Assembly: GCA_028688225.1 (NCBI GenBank)
Contig: JAQTYQ010000006.1
Span: 1-64,000 of the forward strand
Reading direction: 5' to 3'
DNA length: 64,000 nt
DNA from: Opitutaceae bacterium
GTDB lineage: Bacteria > Verrucomicrobiota > Verrucomicrobiia > Opitutales > Opitutaceae
Part shown: in pieces, positions 6,087 through 15,729 of the stretch
How positions within the stretch are numbered: the stretch's first letter is position 1
Layout of the letters: each line of letters starts with the position of its first letter
Notes under the pieces: generated by a model
Database searches by the model: none
What the model was told of the DNA's origin: nothing
The model's input: the letters and a program-made list of their open reading frames with translations, nothing else
Translations under genes and position numbers: made by a program

Positions 6087-8540
6087 ATGCTCTCCGACCT
6101 GAAGTTCGCCCTGCGCCAGCTCGCCAAATTCCCCGGCTTCACCGCCGCGGCCGTACTGACGCTGGCCTTCGGCATCGGCGTCAACACGCAAATCTTTTCG
6201 CTGGTCAACGCCTTCTTCCTGCAGCCGCTGCCGTTCGAGGACGCCGACCGCCTGGCGCTCGTGCTGATGCGCAGCGACGCCTTCAACCTGCCGCACGGGC
6301 TGTCGTTCCCCGACTTCAGGGATTTCCGCGCGCAGACCAAATCTCTCACCAATCTGATTGCCTACATGCCCAGCCCCATCCATGTCAGCGCCGCGGGACA
6401 GACGCCGGAACGGACCTGGATGGAAATCGTCACACCGAACGCCTTTGCCGCGTATGGCGTCACGGCGGCGCTCGGCCGGACCCTGGTGCCGGCGGACGGC
6501 GAGAGCGCCGCCACGGAATCCGTCGCGGTTTTGAGCCATGATTTCTGGAAGGACCGCTTCGGCAGCGATCCCGGGATCGTGGGCCGGATCATCACGCTCA
6601 ACGAGAAGCCGTTCACCGTGGTGGGGGTCGCGCGGAAGGGTTTCCACGGCTTTTCCTGGGCGATGGCGATGAAGGTCTTTGTGCCATCGGGGGCGGGTAG
6701 CCGGCTGCTGGCTGGCGACGATCAGATGATCGAAAACCGGTACGCCCAAGCGTGGCGCATTTTAGGCCGGCTGAAACCCGGCGTGACTCTTTCCGCCACC
6801 CGCACCGAGACAGAGGTCATCGGCCGCAAACTGGCCCAGGATTTTCCCAATGAACACAAGGGCGTGCATCTCCTCGTCATCCCGGAGAAACGGGCCCGGC
6901 CCGATCCGACTTTTGCCGACTTCACGCCGGTTTTTGTCGTGGTCTTCACCGGCATGGTCGGTCTCGTGCTGTTGATCGCGTGCGCCAACGTCGCCAACCT
7001 GATGATGGCGCGCGTCCTGAGCCGGCAGCGCGAAATGGTCATGCGCAGCGTGCTCGGGGCCAGCCGGTGGCGGCTGATCCGCCAGTTATTGGTGGAGAGC
7101 CTGGTGTTTGCCGCCATCGCCGGTGTGCTCGGCTACCTGATCGCCGAGTGGAGCGGGCCGATCCTTGGCCGGCTGGTGCCGCCCTCCGATATTCCCACGG
7201 TCACCGAGTTTGCCGCCGGCTGGCATACCTACGTCTTCACCGCGGTCATCTCCCTGGTCGCCGGCGTGGCCACCGGCCTGGTGCCGGCGCTGCGGGCCTC
7301 GCGCGTCGATCTCAACGAGGGATTGAAGGAGCACGTCGGCGGCCGCGCTTCCCCGGGTCGACACCGTCTGCGCAACCTGCTCGTCGTCGGGCAGGTCACG
7401 ATGTCGCTCGTGGTGCTGGTTGGCGCCGGCATGTTTTGGCACAGCCTGCAGCGGGCCCGCGGCCTCAATCTGGGTTTCCGCGCGGATCATCTGCTCACGC
7501 TTTCGCTCGACCTCGGCTTGCAGGGCTACCGCGATGATCGCGGAAAAATCTTTTACCGTGAACTCCTTGAAAAAATCCGGACACTGCCCGGAGTCGAGGG
7601 CGCCGGGCTGACGCACCAGGTGCCTTTCGACTACAATATCCAGCCCCGCGAGATCTGGCCGGAAAATCCTTCACCGCAGCTCAAGGATGGTTCCACCGTC
7701 GTCGGCACCAGCCGGGTCGATCCCGGCTATCTCCCGATGATGGGCATCCCCCTCCGGTACGGCCGCCCGTTCGCGCCGACCGACAACGAAACGGCGCCGC
7801 GCGTCGCCATCATCAACCAGACGATGGCGGATCTTTGCTGGCCCGGACAGGACACCCTCGGCCGGCGCTTCCGGCTCTGGCGCGACGGGCCGCTGGTCGA
7901 GGTGGTGGGAGTCACTCCGACCGGCAAATACTACATGCTCTCCGAGCAGCCGCGGCCCTTCGCCTATCTGCCGCTGGCCCAGGATTACATCACGCCGATC
8001 ACCCTGGTGGTGCGCACAGCGGCTGCGCCCGCCGGCATGCTGCATACGGTGCAGGAGACCGTGGCCGCACTCGATCCGCACCTGCCGGTTTACAACATGC
8101 GCACGATGGATGAGCACCTTCGCTCCAGCATGTTCGCCCTGTTGCCGATGCGCCTCGGAGCCCTGCTGGCCGGTATCCAGGGTGTGATCGGGCTGCTGCT
8201 GGCGGTGATGGGCTTGTATGCCGTGGTTTCGTTCAATGTCACCCAGCGGACGCAGGAGATCGGCATCCGCCTGGCCCTGGGCGCGGATCGACGGGACGTG
8301 CTGCGGCTGGTGTTGCGCGACAGCTTGCGCCTGACGCTGATCGGCCTCGGCATCGGGCTCATCCTCGCGCTCGGGCTGGGACTGCTCCTTTCGCGTGTCC
8401 TCTACGGCGTCGGCCCGGCGGATCCCCTTGTGTTTGTCGGCATCACCGCGCTGCTGCTTCTGACGACCGTCGGGGCGTGCTACTGGCCCGCGCGCCGGGC
8501 CATGCGACTCGATCCGGCCGTGGCGCTGCGGCGGGAGTAA
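6087..8540 (+). CDS. ADOP-type ABC permease (MacB-like FtsX domains), copy 1
   Basis: An 817-residue inner-membrane permease. ATG 6087 begins MLSDLKFALRQLAKFPGFTA, the standard start of the duplicated-orphan-permease family. Layout: first membrane helix (about 20-42, FGIGVNTQIFSLVNA), periplasmic MacB core, a three-helix FtsX domain near residues 290-420 (VLLIACANVANLMMARVLSR; MRSVLGASRWRLIRQLL), one more helix (VSLVVLVGAGMF), a second periplasmic core, and a C-terminal FtsX domain (TQEIGIRLALGADRRDVLRL) ending PARRAMRLDPAVALRRE. No ATPase domain is fused, so it needs a partner ATPase such as 4870 or 15064. The substrate is unknown. Confidence 0.92.
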   Translation: MLSDLKFALRQLAKFPGFTAAAVLTLAFGIGVNTQIFSLVNAFFLQPLPFEDADRLALVLMRSDAFNLPHGLSFPDFRDFRAQTKSLTNLIAYMPSPIHVSAAGQTPERTWMEIVTPNAFAAYGVTAALGRTLVPADGESAATESVAVLSHDFWKDRFGSDPGIVGRIITLNEKPFTVVGVARKGFHGFSWAMAMKVFVPSGAGSRLLAGDDQMIENRYAQAWRILGRLKPGVTLSATRTETEVIGRKLAQDFPNEHKGVHLLVIPEKRARPDPTFADFTPVFVVVFTGMVGLVLLIACANVANLMMARVLSRQREMVMRSVLGASRWRLIRQLLVESLVFAAIAGVLGYLIAEWSGPILGRLVPPSDIPTVTEFAAGWHTYVFTAVISLVAGVATGLVPALRASRVDLNEGLKEHVGGRASPGRHRLRNLLVVGQVTMSLVVLVGAGMFWHSLQRARGLNLGFRADHLLTLSLDLGLQGYRDDRGKIFYRELLEKIRTLPGVEGAGLTHQVPFDYNIQPREIWPENPSPQLKDGSTVVGTSRVDPGYLPMMGIPLRYGRPFAPTDNETAPRVAIINQTMADLCWPGQDTLGRRFRLWRDGPLVEVVGVTPTGKYYMLSEQPRPFAYLPLAQDYITPITLVVRTAAAPAGMLHTVQETVAALDPHLPVYNMRTMDEHLRSSMFALLPMRLGALLAGIQGVIGLLLAVMGLYAVVSFNVTQRTQEIGIRLALGADRRDVLRLVLRDSLRLTLIGLGIGLILALGLGLLLSRVLYGVGPADPLVFVGITALLLLTTVGACYWPARRAMRLDPAVALRRE

Positions 8541-8544
8541 CGTG

Positions 8545-8628
8545 AATGCCGATTTCCAAACGCCAACTGCCGACTGAAGCCACCGTCTGCCACCCGCCAC
8601 CCGGCACTCGACAATCTTCATTCCCATG
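8545..8628 (+). repeat. 12-unit 7-bp repeat array without insert
   Basis: Twelve 7-mers in exact phase from AATGCCG (8545) to TCCCATG (8622-8628). The first five units carry the TGCCGA orientation and later ones the opposite GGCACCC/GGCAC orientation, like the left and right flanks of the four-helix genes joined directly. The last unit contains the ATG of an ADOP start remnant. Nearly the same 12-unit array recurs at 20200-20283. Confidence 0.8.
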
Positions 8629-8721
8629 AACGATCTCCGCTTCGCCCTCCTCGCCTGCGGCAACGCCGCGGGACGAGCCGCGCCGAAGCTTTGGCGCAGG
8701 CGGGCGCCAGCCAAACTGTAA
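8626..8721 (+). pseudogene. ADOP permease start remnant
   Basis: A 31-codon frame from ATG 8626 begins MNDLRFALL, the typical ADOP permease N-terminus, then runs into unrelated sequence and a REP-like palindrome and stops at 8721. It looks like the first eight or nine codons of a lost permease copy left beside its 7-bp repeat leader. The intact permease begins 12 bp after its stop. Confidence 0.6.
8677..8704. repeat. REP-like GCCGAAGCYTTGGCG element, copy 1
   Basis: Contains GCCGAAGCTTTGGCGCAGG, an imperfect palindrome. The same motif family appears at 63142-63166 and 63616-63640, where it is translated in frame. Likely a dispersed short palindromic repeat of this genome. Confidence 0.55.
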
Positions 8722-8733
8722 CCGCTCTATCAC

Positions 8734-11214
8734 ATGCAAGATCTTAGATTCGCTATCAGGCAGCTCGCCAAGTTCCCCGCCTTCACCGCGATCATCGTGT
8801 TGACCCTGGCCCTCGGCATCGGGGTCAACACCGCCATTTTCAGCATCATCAACGCGACGCTGCTGCGAGCGTTGCCGTACCCCGAGTCGAACCAGGTGAT
8901 GATGGTCATGGAAGGCTACGGCCCCGCAGAGACGACGATCTCCTATCCCAACTTCCTCGACTGGCACGCCCAGCAGGACGTTTTCTCGGGACTCGCCATT
9001 TATCTCCCCTATTCGGCCAAGCTGAAGACGACGGAAAGCACGGAGTTGGTGTCGACCCTGCTGGTCTCGGGCGATTTCCTCGCCGTGTTGGGCGTCCGCG
9101 TCACTCAAGGGCGCGACCTCTCCGCGGAAGATGACCGGGCCGGATCCGCGCCAGGCGCCTGGGTGACCCACGAGGCCTGGCAGAAATATTTCGCCGGCGA
9201 TCGGGAGCTGGTCGGGCGGACCATTTTGCTCGACGGGCAGCAGGTCGCCGTGGCCGGGGTCCTGCCGGCGGGCTTCCGGTTTCACTTGCGGGCCGACTTC
9301 TACCGGCCCATTGCGCCCTACGCGCAGCAGTTGTTCCTGACCATGCGCGAGAGCCACGCCAACGCCTTTGCGCTCGGGCGCCTGAAGCCAGGCGTGACAT
9401 CGGCGGCGGCCCAAGCGCAAATGACCGCGATCGCGCAACGGCTCGAGCAGGAGTATCCCCAGGCCAACAAGGGCCTGGGGGTGCATGTGACGCCGCTCCA
9501 GGAACGCCTCACGGGCCAGGCGCGCGCGCAACTTCTCCTGCTGCAGGGGGTCGTCGGCCTGGTGCTGCTGATCGCGTGCGTGAACGTGGCGAACATGCTT
9601 TTGTCGCGCTCATTCGCCCGTGAGAAGGAAATGGCCATCCGCACCGCGCTGGGCGCCTCCCGCTTCCAGTTGATCCGTCAGTTGCTCGCGGAAAGCCTGT
9701 TGCTCGCGCTCGCCGGCGGATTCGTGGGAGCGTTGCTGGGGTTGTGGGGGTATGAAATCGGCCGCCGGCTGGTGCCGGGGGAAATGCAGCCGTTGGTGGA
9801 GGTGGCAGGCTCTTTTGACCTGCGGGTCCTGATCTTTGTCGGGGGCGTCACGCTGATCACCGGTCTGGGTTTCGGTCTCGCGCCAGCCTGGCAGTTGTCC
9901 CACGCCAACCCGAATGACGCCCTCAAGAACACGCGACGGGCCGTGCGCACGCTGTTCGGCAAGGTTCGCCTCAGTGATCTGCTCGTCAGCGCCCAAGTGG
10001 CGCTGGCGCTGGTGCTGCTCGTCGGCGCCGGCCTGTTGATCCGCAGTCTGCACCGCCTCCTGCAGGTCCCTTCCGGCATCCGGTCGGAGCGCGTTCTCAC
10101 CCTGCAGGTCACGCCGCCTCCCACGAGCCAATTCCGGCGCGACCCCTATAGCTTCACCGCCTTTTATGAGCGAATCATCGGCGCGGTGAATCCCCTGCCC
10201 CAGGTCGAAGGCGTGGCTATGGCTTCGTCCCTGCCTTTCACCGGAAGCACCTCGTCCATCTGGATCTATCGAGAGGGGCGGCCAATGCCCAGGCTCGACG
10301 AGTTCCCGTTCGCCAACAGCCACTCCGTCACCGCGGACTACTTTCGCACCATGGGCATCCCGATCCTGCGCGGACGGACGTTCGACGGCCACGAAGTGCA
10401 GCCGGTCGTTCCGCCGGGCACCGACCTCGCGACGCCCGAAGGCCTGGCCCTCATCTTCAAGGGCGTGGTCTTCGACGGCCTGATCAGCCAGCGCATGGCC
10501 GAGCGATTCTGGCCGGGCGAGAATCCCATCGGCCAGCGCTTCCGGCTCGGCAAACCCGACATGCAACTGCCGTGGGTGCAAATCATCGGCGTGGTGGGCA
10601 ACACCACCCAGACCGGACTCGACCAGGGCGAGCCGGCCGAGTTCTACCTCTCCATGCGGCAATTTCCGCAGCCGATCACCATTCATCTGGTGGTGCGCAC
10701 GCGGCAGGCCCCGGCCGGCGCCGTCGCCTCGATTCGCACGGCCATCCAGGCCGTGGTCAAGGATGAGCCCATCCACGATGTGCGGCTCATGACCGAGCGC
10801 ATGGCCGGTTTCGTGTCCGGGCGGCGGTTCAACATGAACCTGTTCGCCTTCTTCGCCGGCACCGCGCTCCTGTTGTCCCTGATCGGCATCTACGGCGTGC
10901 TCTCCTTCGTCGTCAGCCAGCGCACGCGCGAGATCGGCATCCGCATGGCGCTGGGCGCGCAGCGCCGCGACGTCCTGCGCGACGTGCTCACGCGCGGCCT
11001 GCGCCTGGCGCTGCCGGGCGTGGCGATCGGCCTGGCCGGCGCGTGGGGCGTCAGCCGGCTGCTGCAGAGTCAGCTCTTCGGCATCACCAGCACCGATCCA
11101 TTCACTTATGCCGCCAGTGCGGCGCTCCTGCTGCTCGCCGCCCTGCTGGCCTGCCTCATCCCCGCCCGTCGCGCCGCCAAGGTGAATCCACTGGAGGCGC
11201 TGCGCACGGAGTGA
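8734..11214 (+). CDS. ADOP-type ABC permease, copy 2
   Basis: An 826-residue inner-membrane permease from ATG 8734, starting MQDLRFAIRQLAKFPAFTAI. The first membrane helix is followed by ALGIGVNTAIFSIINAT, then a MacB-like periplasmic core, a first FtsX unit (LIACVNVANMLLSRSFAREK; IRTALGASRFQLIRQLL), a middle helix (LVLLVGAGLLIRSL), a second core and a C-terminal FtsX unit (TREIGIRMALGAQRRDVLR) ending PARRAAKVNPLEALRTE. It lies in tandem after copy 1 but is clearly divergent from it, so the duplication is old. It probably shares the ATPase and adaptor encoded upstream. A stem-loop 59 bp after its stop could end the transcript. Confidence 0.92.
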   Translation: MQDLRFAIRQLAKFPAFTAIIVLTLALGIGVNTAIFSIINATLLRALPYPESNQVMMVMEGYGPAETTISYPNFLDWHAQQDVFSGLAIYLPYSAKLKTTESTELVSTLLVSGDFLAVLGVRVTQGRDLSAEDDRAGSAPGAWVTHEAWQKYFAGDRELVGRTILLDGQQVAVAGVLPAGFRFHLRADFYRPIAPYAQQLFLTMRESHANAFALGRLKPGVTSAAAQAQMTAIAQRLEQEYPQANKGLGVHVTPLQERLTGQARAQLLLLQGVVGLVLLIACVNVANMLLSRSFAREKEMAIRTALGASRFQLIRQLLAESLLLALAGGFVGALLGLWGYEIGRRLVPGEMQPLVEVAGSFDLRVLIFVGGVTLITGLGFGLAPAWQLSHANPNDALKNTRRAVRTLFGKVRLSDLLVSAQVALALVLLVGAGLLIRSLHRLLQVPSGIRSERVLTLQVTPPPTSQFRRDPYSFTAFYERIIGAVNPLPQVEGVAMASSLPFTGSTSSIWIYREGRPMPRLDEFPFANSHSVTADYFRTMGIPILRGRTFDGHEVQPVVPPGTDLATPEGLALIFKGVVFDGLISQRMAERFWPGENPIGQRFRLGKPDMQLPWVQIIGVVGNTTQTGLDQGEPAEFYLSMRQFPQPITIHLVVRTRQAPAGAVASIRTAIQAVVKDEPIHDVRLMTERMAGFVSGRRFNMNLFAFFAGTALLLSLIGIYGVLSFVVSQRTREIGIRMALGAQRRDVLRDVLTRGLRLALPGVAIGLAGAWGVSRLLQSQLFGITSTDPFTYAASAALLLLAALLACLIPARRAAKVNPLEALRTE

Positions 11215-11272
11215 GGCCGGCGCATCCAGTTCGCAGTGCAGCAGATGGAGGCCGGATGATCGCGAAAAAATC

Positions 11273-11292
11273 AGCCGGTCTTGCAACCGGCT
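11273..11292 (+). terminator. Stem-loop after permease copy 2
   Basis: Perfect 7-bp stem AGCCGGT / ACCGGCT with a 6-nt loop, followed only by a short T run. It lies 59 bp after the permease stop and 106 bp before the DUF5916 gene. The region 11270-11556 is duplicated with changes at 20353-20640, where this stem is imperfect. Confidence 0.45.
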
Positions 11293-11397
11293 TTCAACGA
11301 CTTATAACGCGCCGGCCGCGACGCGAGGCGCTTGCGAGCGTGGTGTTAAGCCGATTGCCTCCGCGCCGATAAACGCATTGCTCCGCCGCTGATTCCC

Positions 11398-14046
11398 ATG
11401 CCCCTGATCGCTACTCCCCGCCTCATCACGCTCATCCTGGCCGCCAGTTGTCTGCTGCGGCCGCTCGCCGCGCAGGAACAGCCTTCTGCGCCGGGGAAAA
11501 GCGCACCGCTCCATGCCGGCAAGGCGCCCAAGCGCGTCTACCGCACCGTCCGGCTGGAAGGCCCGCCGCCTAAAATCGACGGCCGGCTCGACGACGCCTG
11601 CTGGAGCCAGGGCGAATGGGCCGACGACTTCATCCAGCGCGAGCCGCACGAGGGCCGGTCGGGATCGCAACCCACGCAACTCAAAATCCTTTACGACGAC
11701 AAATACATCTATGCAGCGATCCGGGCCTACGACTCCGAGGTGGCCGCGCTGCCGCGCCTGCGGGGCCAGCGCGACGAGATCCCCGGCGATGCCGTCGGTG
11801 TGACCTTCGACAGCTATTTCGACCGGCGCACCTGCTTCGAATTCGATGTCTCGTCCGGCGGTTCAAAAATCGACGCTGTCTGCAAGGACGACGTCTGGGA
11901 CATCAGTTGGGACGCCGTCTGGGACGTCAAGATTGGCACCGAAGCCGACGCCTGGACGGCCGAATTCCGCATCCCCCTCAGCCAGCTGCGCTACAGCCGC
12001 CAGCCGGAACAGGTTTGGGGGCTGCATTGCTGGCGCTGGATCAACCGTTTTCAGGAAGAGAGCGACTGGCAGTTCATTCCCATGGACAACCCCGGATTCG
12101 TTTACTCGTTCGGCGAGCTGCACGGCATCCGCGACCTGCCACCCTCGCGCCGGATCGAGCTGCTGCCGTATGTCCTAGCCAAATATGCGACCTCCGCGAG
12201 GGAAGCCGGCAATCCCTATCGCCGGGGGGCCGAAACCGACTTCGAAGCCGGCCTGGACGCCAAGCTCGGGCTTGCCAGCAACTTCACGCTGGATCTGACG
12301 GTCAATCCCGACTTCGGCCAGGTGGAAGCCGATCCCTCGCTGGTCAACCTGACGACCTATGAGACGTTCTTTGAAGAAAAGCGGCCCTTCTTCCTCGAAG
12401 GGAAAGCCATTTTTGAATCCGGCCTTGGCGACGACCTGCTGTTCTATTCCCGCCGCATCGGTCATGCCCCGGCCTTCGATCCGCCCACCGGCGGTTTCAA
12501 AAAAATCCCGACCGCCACCCGCATTCTCGGCGCCGCCAAGCTGACCGGAAAGACGCCGGAAGGGCTGTCGATCGGCGTGCTCGAAAGCATCACCGATCGC
12601 GAAGTGGCCCGCCTCACTGAGAACGGCATGGAGCGGGAGCAGACCGTCGAGCCCATGACAAGCTACACCGTGGTCCGTGTGCAGCAGGATATCGACAAGG
12701 GCCGGACCCTCGTGGGCGGCATCGTCAGCGCCACCCGACGCAATCTCACGGACGACACCGAAGACCTCTTCACGCGCAACGCCTATACAGGGGGCCTGGA
12801 CTTCCTGCACTATTGGAGCGATCGCACCTACTACGTCGACCTGCGGGCTCTCGCCAGCCGGGTGGCCGGCTCACCCGCCGCCATCCGGCTGCTGCAGGAA
12901 AACCCGGTCCACAACTACCAGCGGCCGGACGCCTCCCACCTCAGCGTCGACCCGGCGGCGCGGCACCTCGATGGAACCGGCGGACAGCTTAAGGTGGGCA
13001 AGGGCAGCAACGGCAACTGGCGGTATTATGGCAGCGTGGATTGGCGCTCCCCGGGCCTCGAGTTGAACGATCTGGGCTATCTGATGACCGCCGACCTGAT
13101 CCGGCAGTCCGCGCTGGTGCAGTATGTCGACACCCAGCCCGCCGGTTTCCACCGGAAGTACGATGTTTCCCTGACGCAGACCAACCTGTTCGACTTCGAT
13201 GGCACACCGCTGCAGAACAAGCTGCAACTCATCGGCAACCTGATGACCGTCGGCAATTGGAACTTCTGGGGCGAGGCCGACTATGATTCCGATCTGCTCG
13301 ACACGCGCGTGCTGCGCGGCGGACCGGCCCTGCGGACGCCCGGCGGCGCCAGGCTGTGGATCGGCGGCCAGACCAACAGCTCCAAGCAGCAGCTCTTCCG
13401 CCTGGAATGCGGCCGGACCATCTCCTTAGACGGCCATTCGCACTATACCGAAATCGCCCCCTCGTTCTCGGCCCGCCTGCTGGAACACGCCAACCTGCAG
13501 ACCAAGCTCTCCTACTCGCGGGACGTCGAGGACTTCCAGTATGCCGGCACTGCGGCGGCCGCTGATGGCAACCGCTATGCCATGGGGCGGATGGATCAGC
13601 AGACGCTGGCTGCGACCGTCCGCCTTGACCTCAATCTCACGCCCGAACTCTCGCTGACCTATTACGGCAGTCCGTTCGTCTCCACCGGCCGGTTCACCGA
13701 CTTCAAGCTCGTGACGCAACCGCGGGCGGCGCGCTACGGGGATCGGTTCCGGCGGCTGGAGGCCGCGGCCACCTACGATCCCAGCGGCAACTGTTACCAG
13801 GTCGACGATCCCGGCGGCGCCTTCTCCTTCGCCGATCCGGACTTCAGTTGGCGCGAACTGCGGTCGAACCTCGTGCTGCGCTGGGAATACCGGGCGGGAT
13901 CGACCCTCTATGCCGTCTGGACCCAAAACCGCGCCAGCTCGGCATTCTACGGCGATTTCTCCGCCGGTTCCGAGTACCGCCGGCTCTTTGAAGCGCATCC
14001 GGACAACACCTTCCTGGTCAAGTTCAGCTACTGGTTCTCGATTTGA
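11398..14046 (+). CDS. DUF5916 outer-membrane barrel with CBM9-like N-terminal domain
   Basis: 882 residues with a signal peptide (LITLILAASCLLRPLAAQ, cleavage near residue 25). Residues about 50-230 look like a carbohydrate-binding family 9-like domain (KIDGRLDDACWSQGEW; WTAEFRIPLSQLRYS). The rest fits DUF5916: the segment VNPDFGQVEADPSLVNLTTY then FFEEKRPFFLEG is the family signature, and the tail is rich in alternating aromatic strands ending in FSYWFSI, a terminal Phe/aromatic pattern of outer-membrane barrels. Function is unknown for the family. A decayed copy of its 5' end lies at 20485. It sits between permeases of the export cluster, so an envelope role is plausible. Confidence 0.88.
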   Translation: MPLIATPRLITLILAASCLLRPLAAQEQPSAPGKSAPLHAGKAPKRVYRTVRLEGPPPKIDGRLDDACWSQGEWADDFIQREPHEGRSGSQPTQLKILYDDKYIYAAIRAYDSEVAALPRLRGQRDEIPGDAVGVTFDSYFDRRTCFEFDVSSGGSKIDAVCKDDVWDISWDAVWDVKIGTEADAWTAEFRIPLSQLRYSRQPEQVWGLHCWRWINRFQEESDWQFIPMDNPGFVYSFGELHGIRDLPPSRRIELLPYVLAKYATSAREAGNPYRRGAETDFEAGLDAKLGLASNFTLDLTVNPDFGQVEADPSLVNLTTYETFFEEKRPFFLEGKAIFESGLGDDLLFYSRRIGHAPAFDPPTGGFKKIPTATRILGAAKLTGKTPEGLSIGVLESITDREVARLTENGMEREQTVEPMTSYTVVRVQQDIDKGRTLVGGIVSATRRNLTDDTEDLFTRNAYTGGLDFLHYWSDRTYYVDLRALASRVAGSPAAIRLLQENPVHNYQRPDASHLSVDPAARHLDGTGGQLKVGKGSNGNWRYYGSVDWRSPGLELNDLGYLMTADLIRQSALVQYVDTQPAGFHRKYDVSLTQTNLFDFDGTPLQNKLQLIGNLMTVGNWNFWGEADYDSDLLDTRVLRGGPALRTPGGARLWIGGQTNSSKQQLFRLECGRTISLDGHSHYTEIAPSFSARLLEHANLQTKLSYSRDVEDFQYAGTAAAADGNRYAMGRMDQQTLAATVRLDLNLTPELSLTYYGSPFVSTGRFTDFKLVTQPRAARYGDRFRRLEAAATYDPSGNCYQVDDPGGAFSFADPDFSWRELRSNLVLRWEYRAGSTLYAVWTQNRASSAFYGDFSAGSEYRRLFEAHPDNTFLVKFSYWFSI

Positions 14047-14051
14047 AGGAA

Positions 14052-14086
14052 ACTGCAAGCACTCAGCGATAAGCTGTAAGCCACCC
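14052..14086 (+). repeat. 7-bp degenerate repeat array after DUF5916 gene
   Basis: About five 7-mers in phase (ACTGCAA, GCACTCA, GCGATAA, GCTGTAA, GCCACCC), of the same class as 4808-4863, starting six bases after the DUF5916 stop. Confidence 0.55.
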
Positions 14087-14141
14087 GAACCCATCTGCCC
14101 CAACCTCGTTCGATGGCACACCTTTGACATTAATATAGCCA

Positions 14142-14609
14142 ATGATTGCGGTGCAGATCCATGAAGCGGGTGACTCTGATTTGGCTGCGGTTCTGGGCCT
14201 TTATGGGCACCCGGACATAGACGGCCCCGACCTTCTCACGCTCGACGAAGCGAAGGAAGTATTGCGGCGCTTCAAAGCGTACCCGAACTACAGACTGTTC
14301 GTCGCCTGTGCTGAGCAAAAGGTGGTCGGAACGTTCAGCCTGCTCATCATCGACAACCTTGCCCATCGCGGCTCGCCTTCCGCTCTTGTCGAGGATGTTG
14401 TCGTCGCGGTCGATCACCAATACCAAGGGATTGGAAAGCAGATGATGCAGTTTGCGATCGATCGGTGCCGGGAGGCTGGATGCTACAAGATGGCTCTCTC
14501 CAGCAATCTCAAGCGAGATGCAGCCCACCGCTTCTATGAAGCGCTTGGCTTTGAGAAGCACGGCTTCAGCTTCCTGATCAGACTAAAGGAGAAGGACCAG
14601 CCGCGGTAG
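14142..14609 (+). CDS. GNAT-family N-acetyltransferase
   Basis: 155 residues. It shows the GNAT fold order: an N-terminal strand-helix region, a strand with VVGTFSLLIIDN, motif A VEDVVVAVDHQYQGIGKQMM (acetyl-CoA pyrophosphate loop, Q/RxxGxG/A form QYQGIG) and motif B DAAHRFYEALGFEKHGFSF. Length is normal for a single-domain GNAT. The acceptor is not predictable. It has its own lower-GC context and is not obviously part of the flanking export cluster. The start at ATG 14142 is the first ATG of the frame. Confidence 0.9.
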   Translation: MIAVQIHEAGDSDLAAVLGLYGHPDIDGPDLLTLDEAKEVLRRFKAYPNYRLFVACAEQKVVGTFSLLIIDNLAHRGSPSALVEDVVVAVDHQYQGIGKQMMQFAIDRCREAGCYKMALSSNLKRDAAHRFYEALGFEKHGFSFLIRLKEKDQPR

Positions 14610-15063
14610 CCAACCGGCGGAATAGCGCGCTCCGCTTCTGGCCCGGCTTTCCGTTCGCCCAGAAGAAATGGCATGCACTTCATCTGTGTTTCAGCCTCGA
14701 ATGCCATAAGCGCGCTGGAATACGTGTGTGCGGCCCGGAGGAACAGATACCATCGCGCGGACGCTCTACGACCGTACGCTCGAGTTTCAGTGGTGTCCCG
14801 AAACTGGGAAACACCCGTTCCATAGTCGGGCAGTTTTTTGAAGGCGCGTCGCTCGATGGCTTTATTTCCCCTTGATATCCTGCGGGTTGGATTGAACCCG
14901 TTCTGTTGGCATACCCCATGCAATTCAGGGCTGAACGGTTGGCCATGCAGATGTTCGCAGGCGATCTGAACCGCGGTCGGACGCACCGCGCAGGAGGCCG
15001 CTTGGGAGCATACTCCCACTTTTCTCCCACTCTCCCTTTCACCTTCCCCCTCTCTTTCACTCT
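14610..15063. other. 454-bp gap without a recognisable gene
   Basis: No frame here looks like a known protein or carries a convincing start. The last 50 bases (15013-15061) are a pyrimidine-rich array of CTCCCAC / TTTCAC-type short repeats that ends right before ATG 15064. The rest may be decayed coding sequence. Confidence 0.5.
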
Positions 15064-15729
15064 ATGATCATCCTCCGCAACATCGACCGTGTGTACCCGC
15101 TGAAAGGCGGACCGTTCTTCGCGCTGCGCAACATCAACCTCGAGATTCGCGAAGGCGAATTCATCTCCATCATGGGGCCGTCCGGCTCGGGCAAGTCCAC
15201 GCTGCTGCACGTGCTGGGCCTGCATGACAGCGCCTGGGATGGCGAATACTGGTTCCGCGGCGAGGCGGTGCACAAGATGGACAAGAAAAAGCGGTTCGAC
15301 CTGCAGAAGAAAAATATCGGCTTCATCTTCCAGAGCTACCATCTGCTCGACGACCTCACGGTCTACGAGAACCTTGAGATCCCCCTCAGCTACCGCGACG
15401 TGCCGAAGAAGCAGCGGGAGAGCATCGTCTGCGACGTGCTCGACCGCTTTCACATCGTCGGGAAGAAGGACCTCTATCCCAATCAGCTGTCGGGTGGCCA
15501 GCAGCAGCTCGTGGGGGTGGCCCGGGCGCTCGTGGCCCGGCCGGCGCTCATCCTCGCCGACGAGCCCACCGGCAACCTGCACTCGGATCAGGGCCGCGAA
15601 ATCATGCGGCTCTTCAAACAGCTCAACCATGAGGATGGCGTCACCATCGTGCAGGTGACGCACTCCGCGGAGAACGCCGGCTTCGGCTCGCACATCGTGC
15701 GCCTGGCCGACGGGATGCTCGTCAAATGA
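15064..15729 (+). CDS. ABC transporter ATP-binding protein (MacB/LolD type), second copy
   Basis: A 221-residue ATPase: Walker [11 protein letters not shown]-loop in [16 protein letters not shown], signature [15 protein letters not shown], Walker [15 protein letters not shown] and switch His in [11 protein letters not shown]. It belongs to the same LolD/MacB-N group as 4870 but is distant from it. Two unusual points: the residue after the signature glutamines is Leu instead of the common Arg (QQQLVG), and the D-loop reads NLHS instead of NLDS. The TolC-like gene follows with the start 21 bp after its stop, so the two are probably cotranscribed and serve the third ADOP permease at 17745. Confidence 0.92.
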   Translation: MIILRNIDRVYPLKGGPFFALRNINLEIREGEFISIMGPSGSGKSTLLHVLGLHDSAWDGEYWFRGEAVHKMDKKKRFDLQKKNIGFIFQSYHLLDDLTVYENLEIPLSYRDVPKKQRESIVCDVLDRFHIVGKKDLYPNQLSGGQQQLVGVARALVARPALILADEPTGNLHSDQGREIMRLFKQLNHEDGVTIVQVTHSAENAGFGSHIVRLADGMLVK

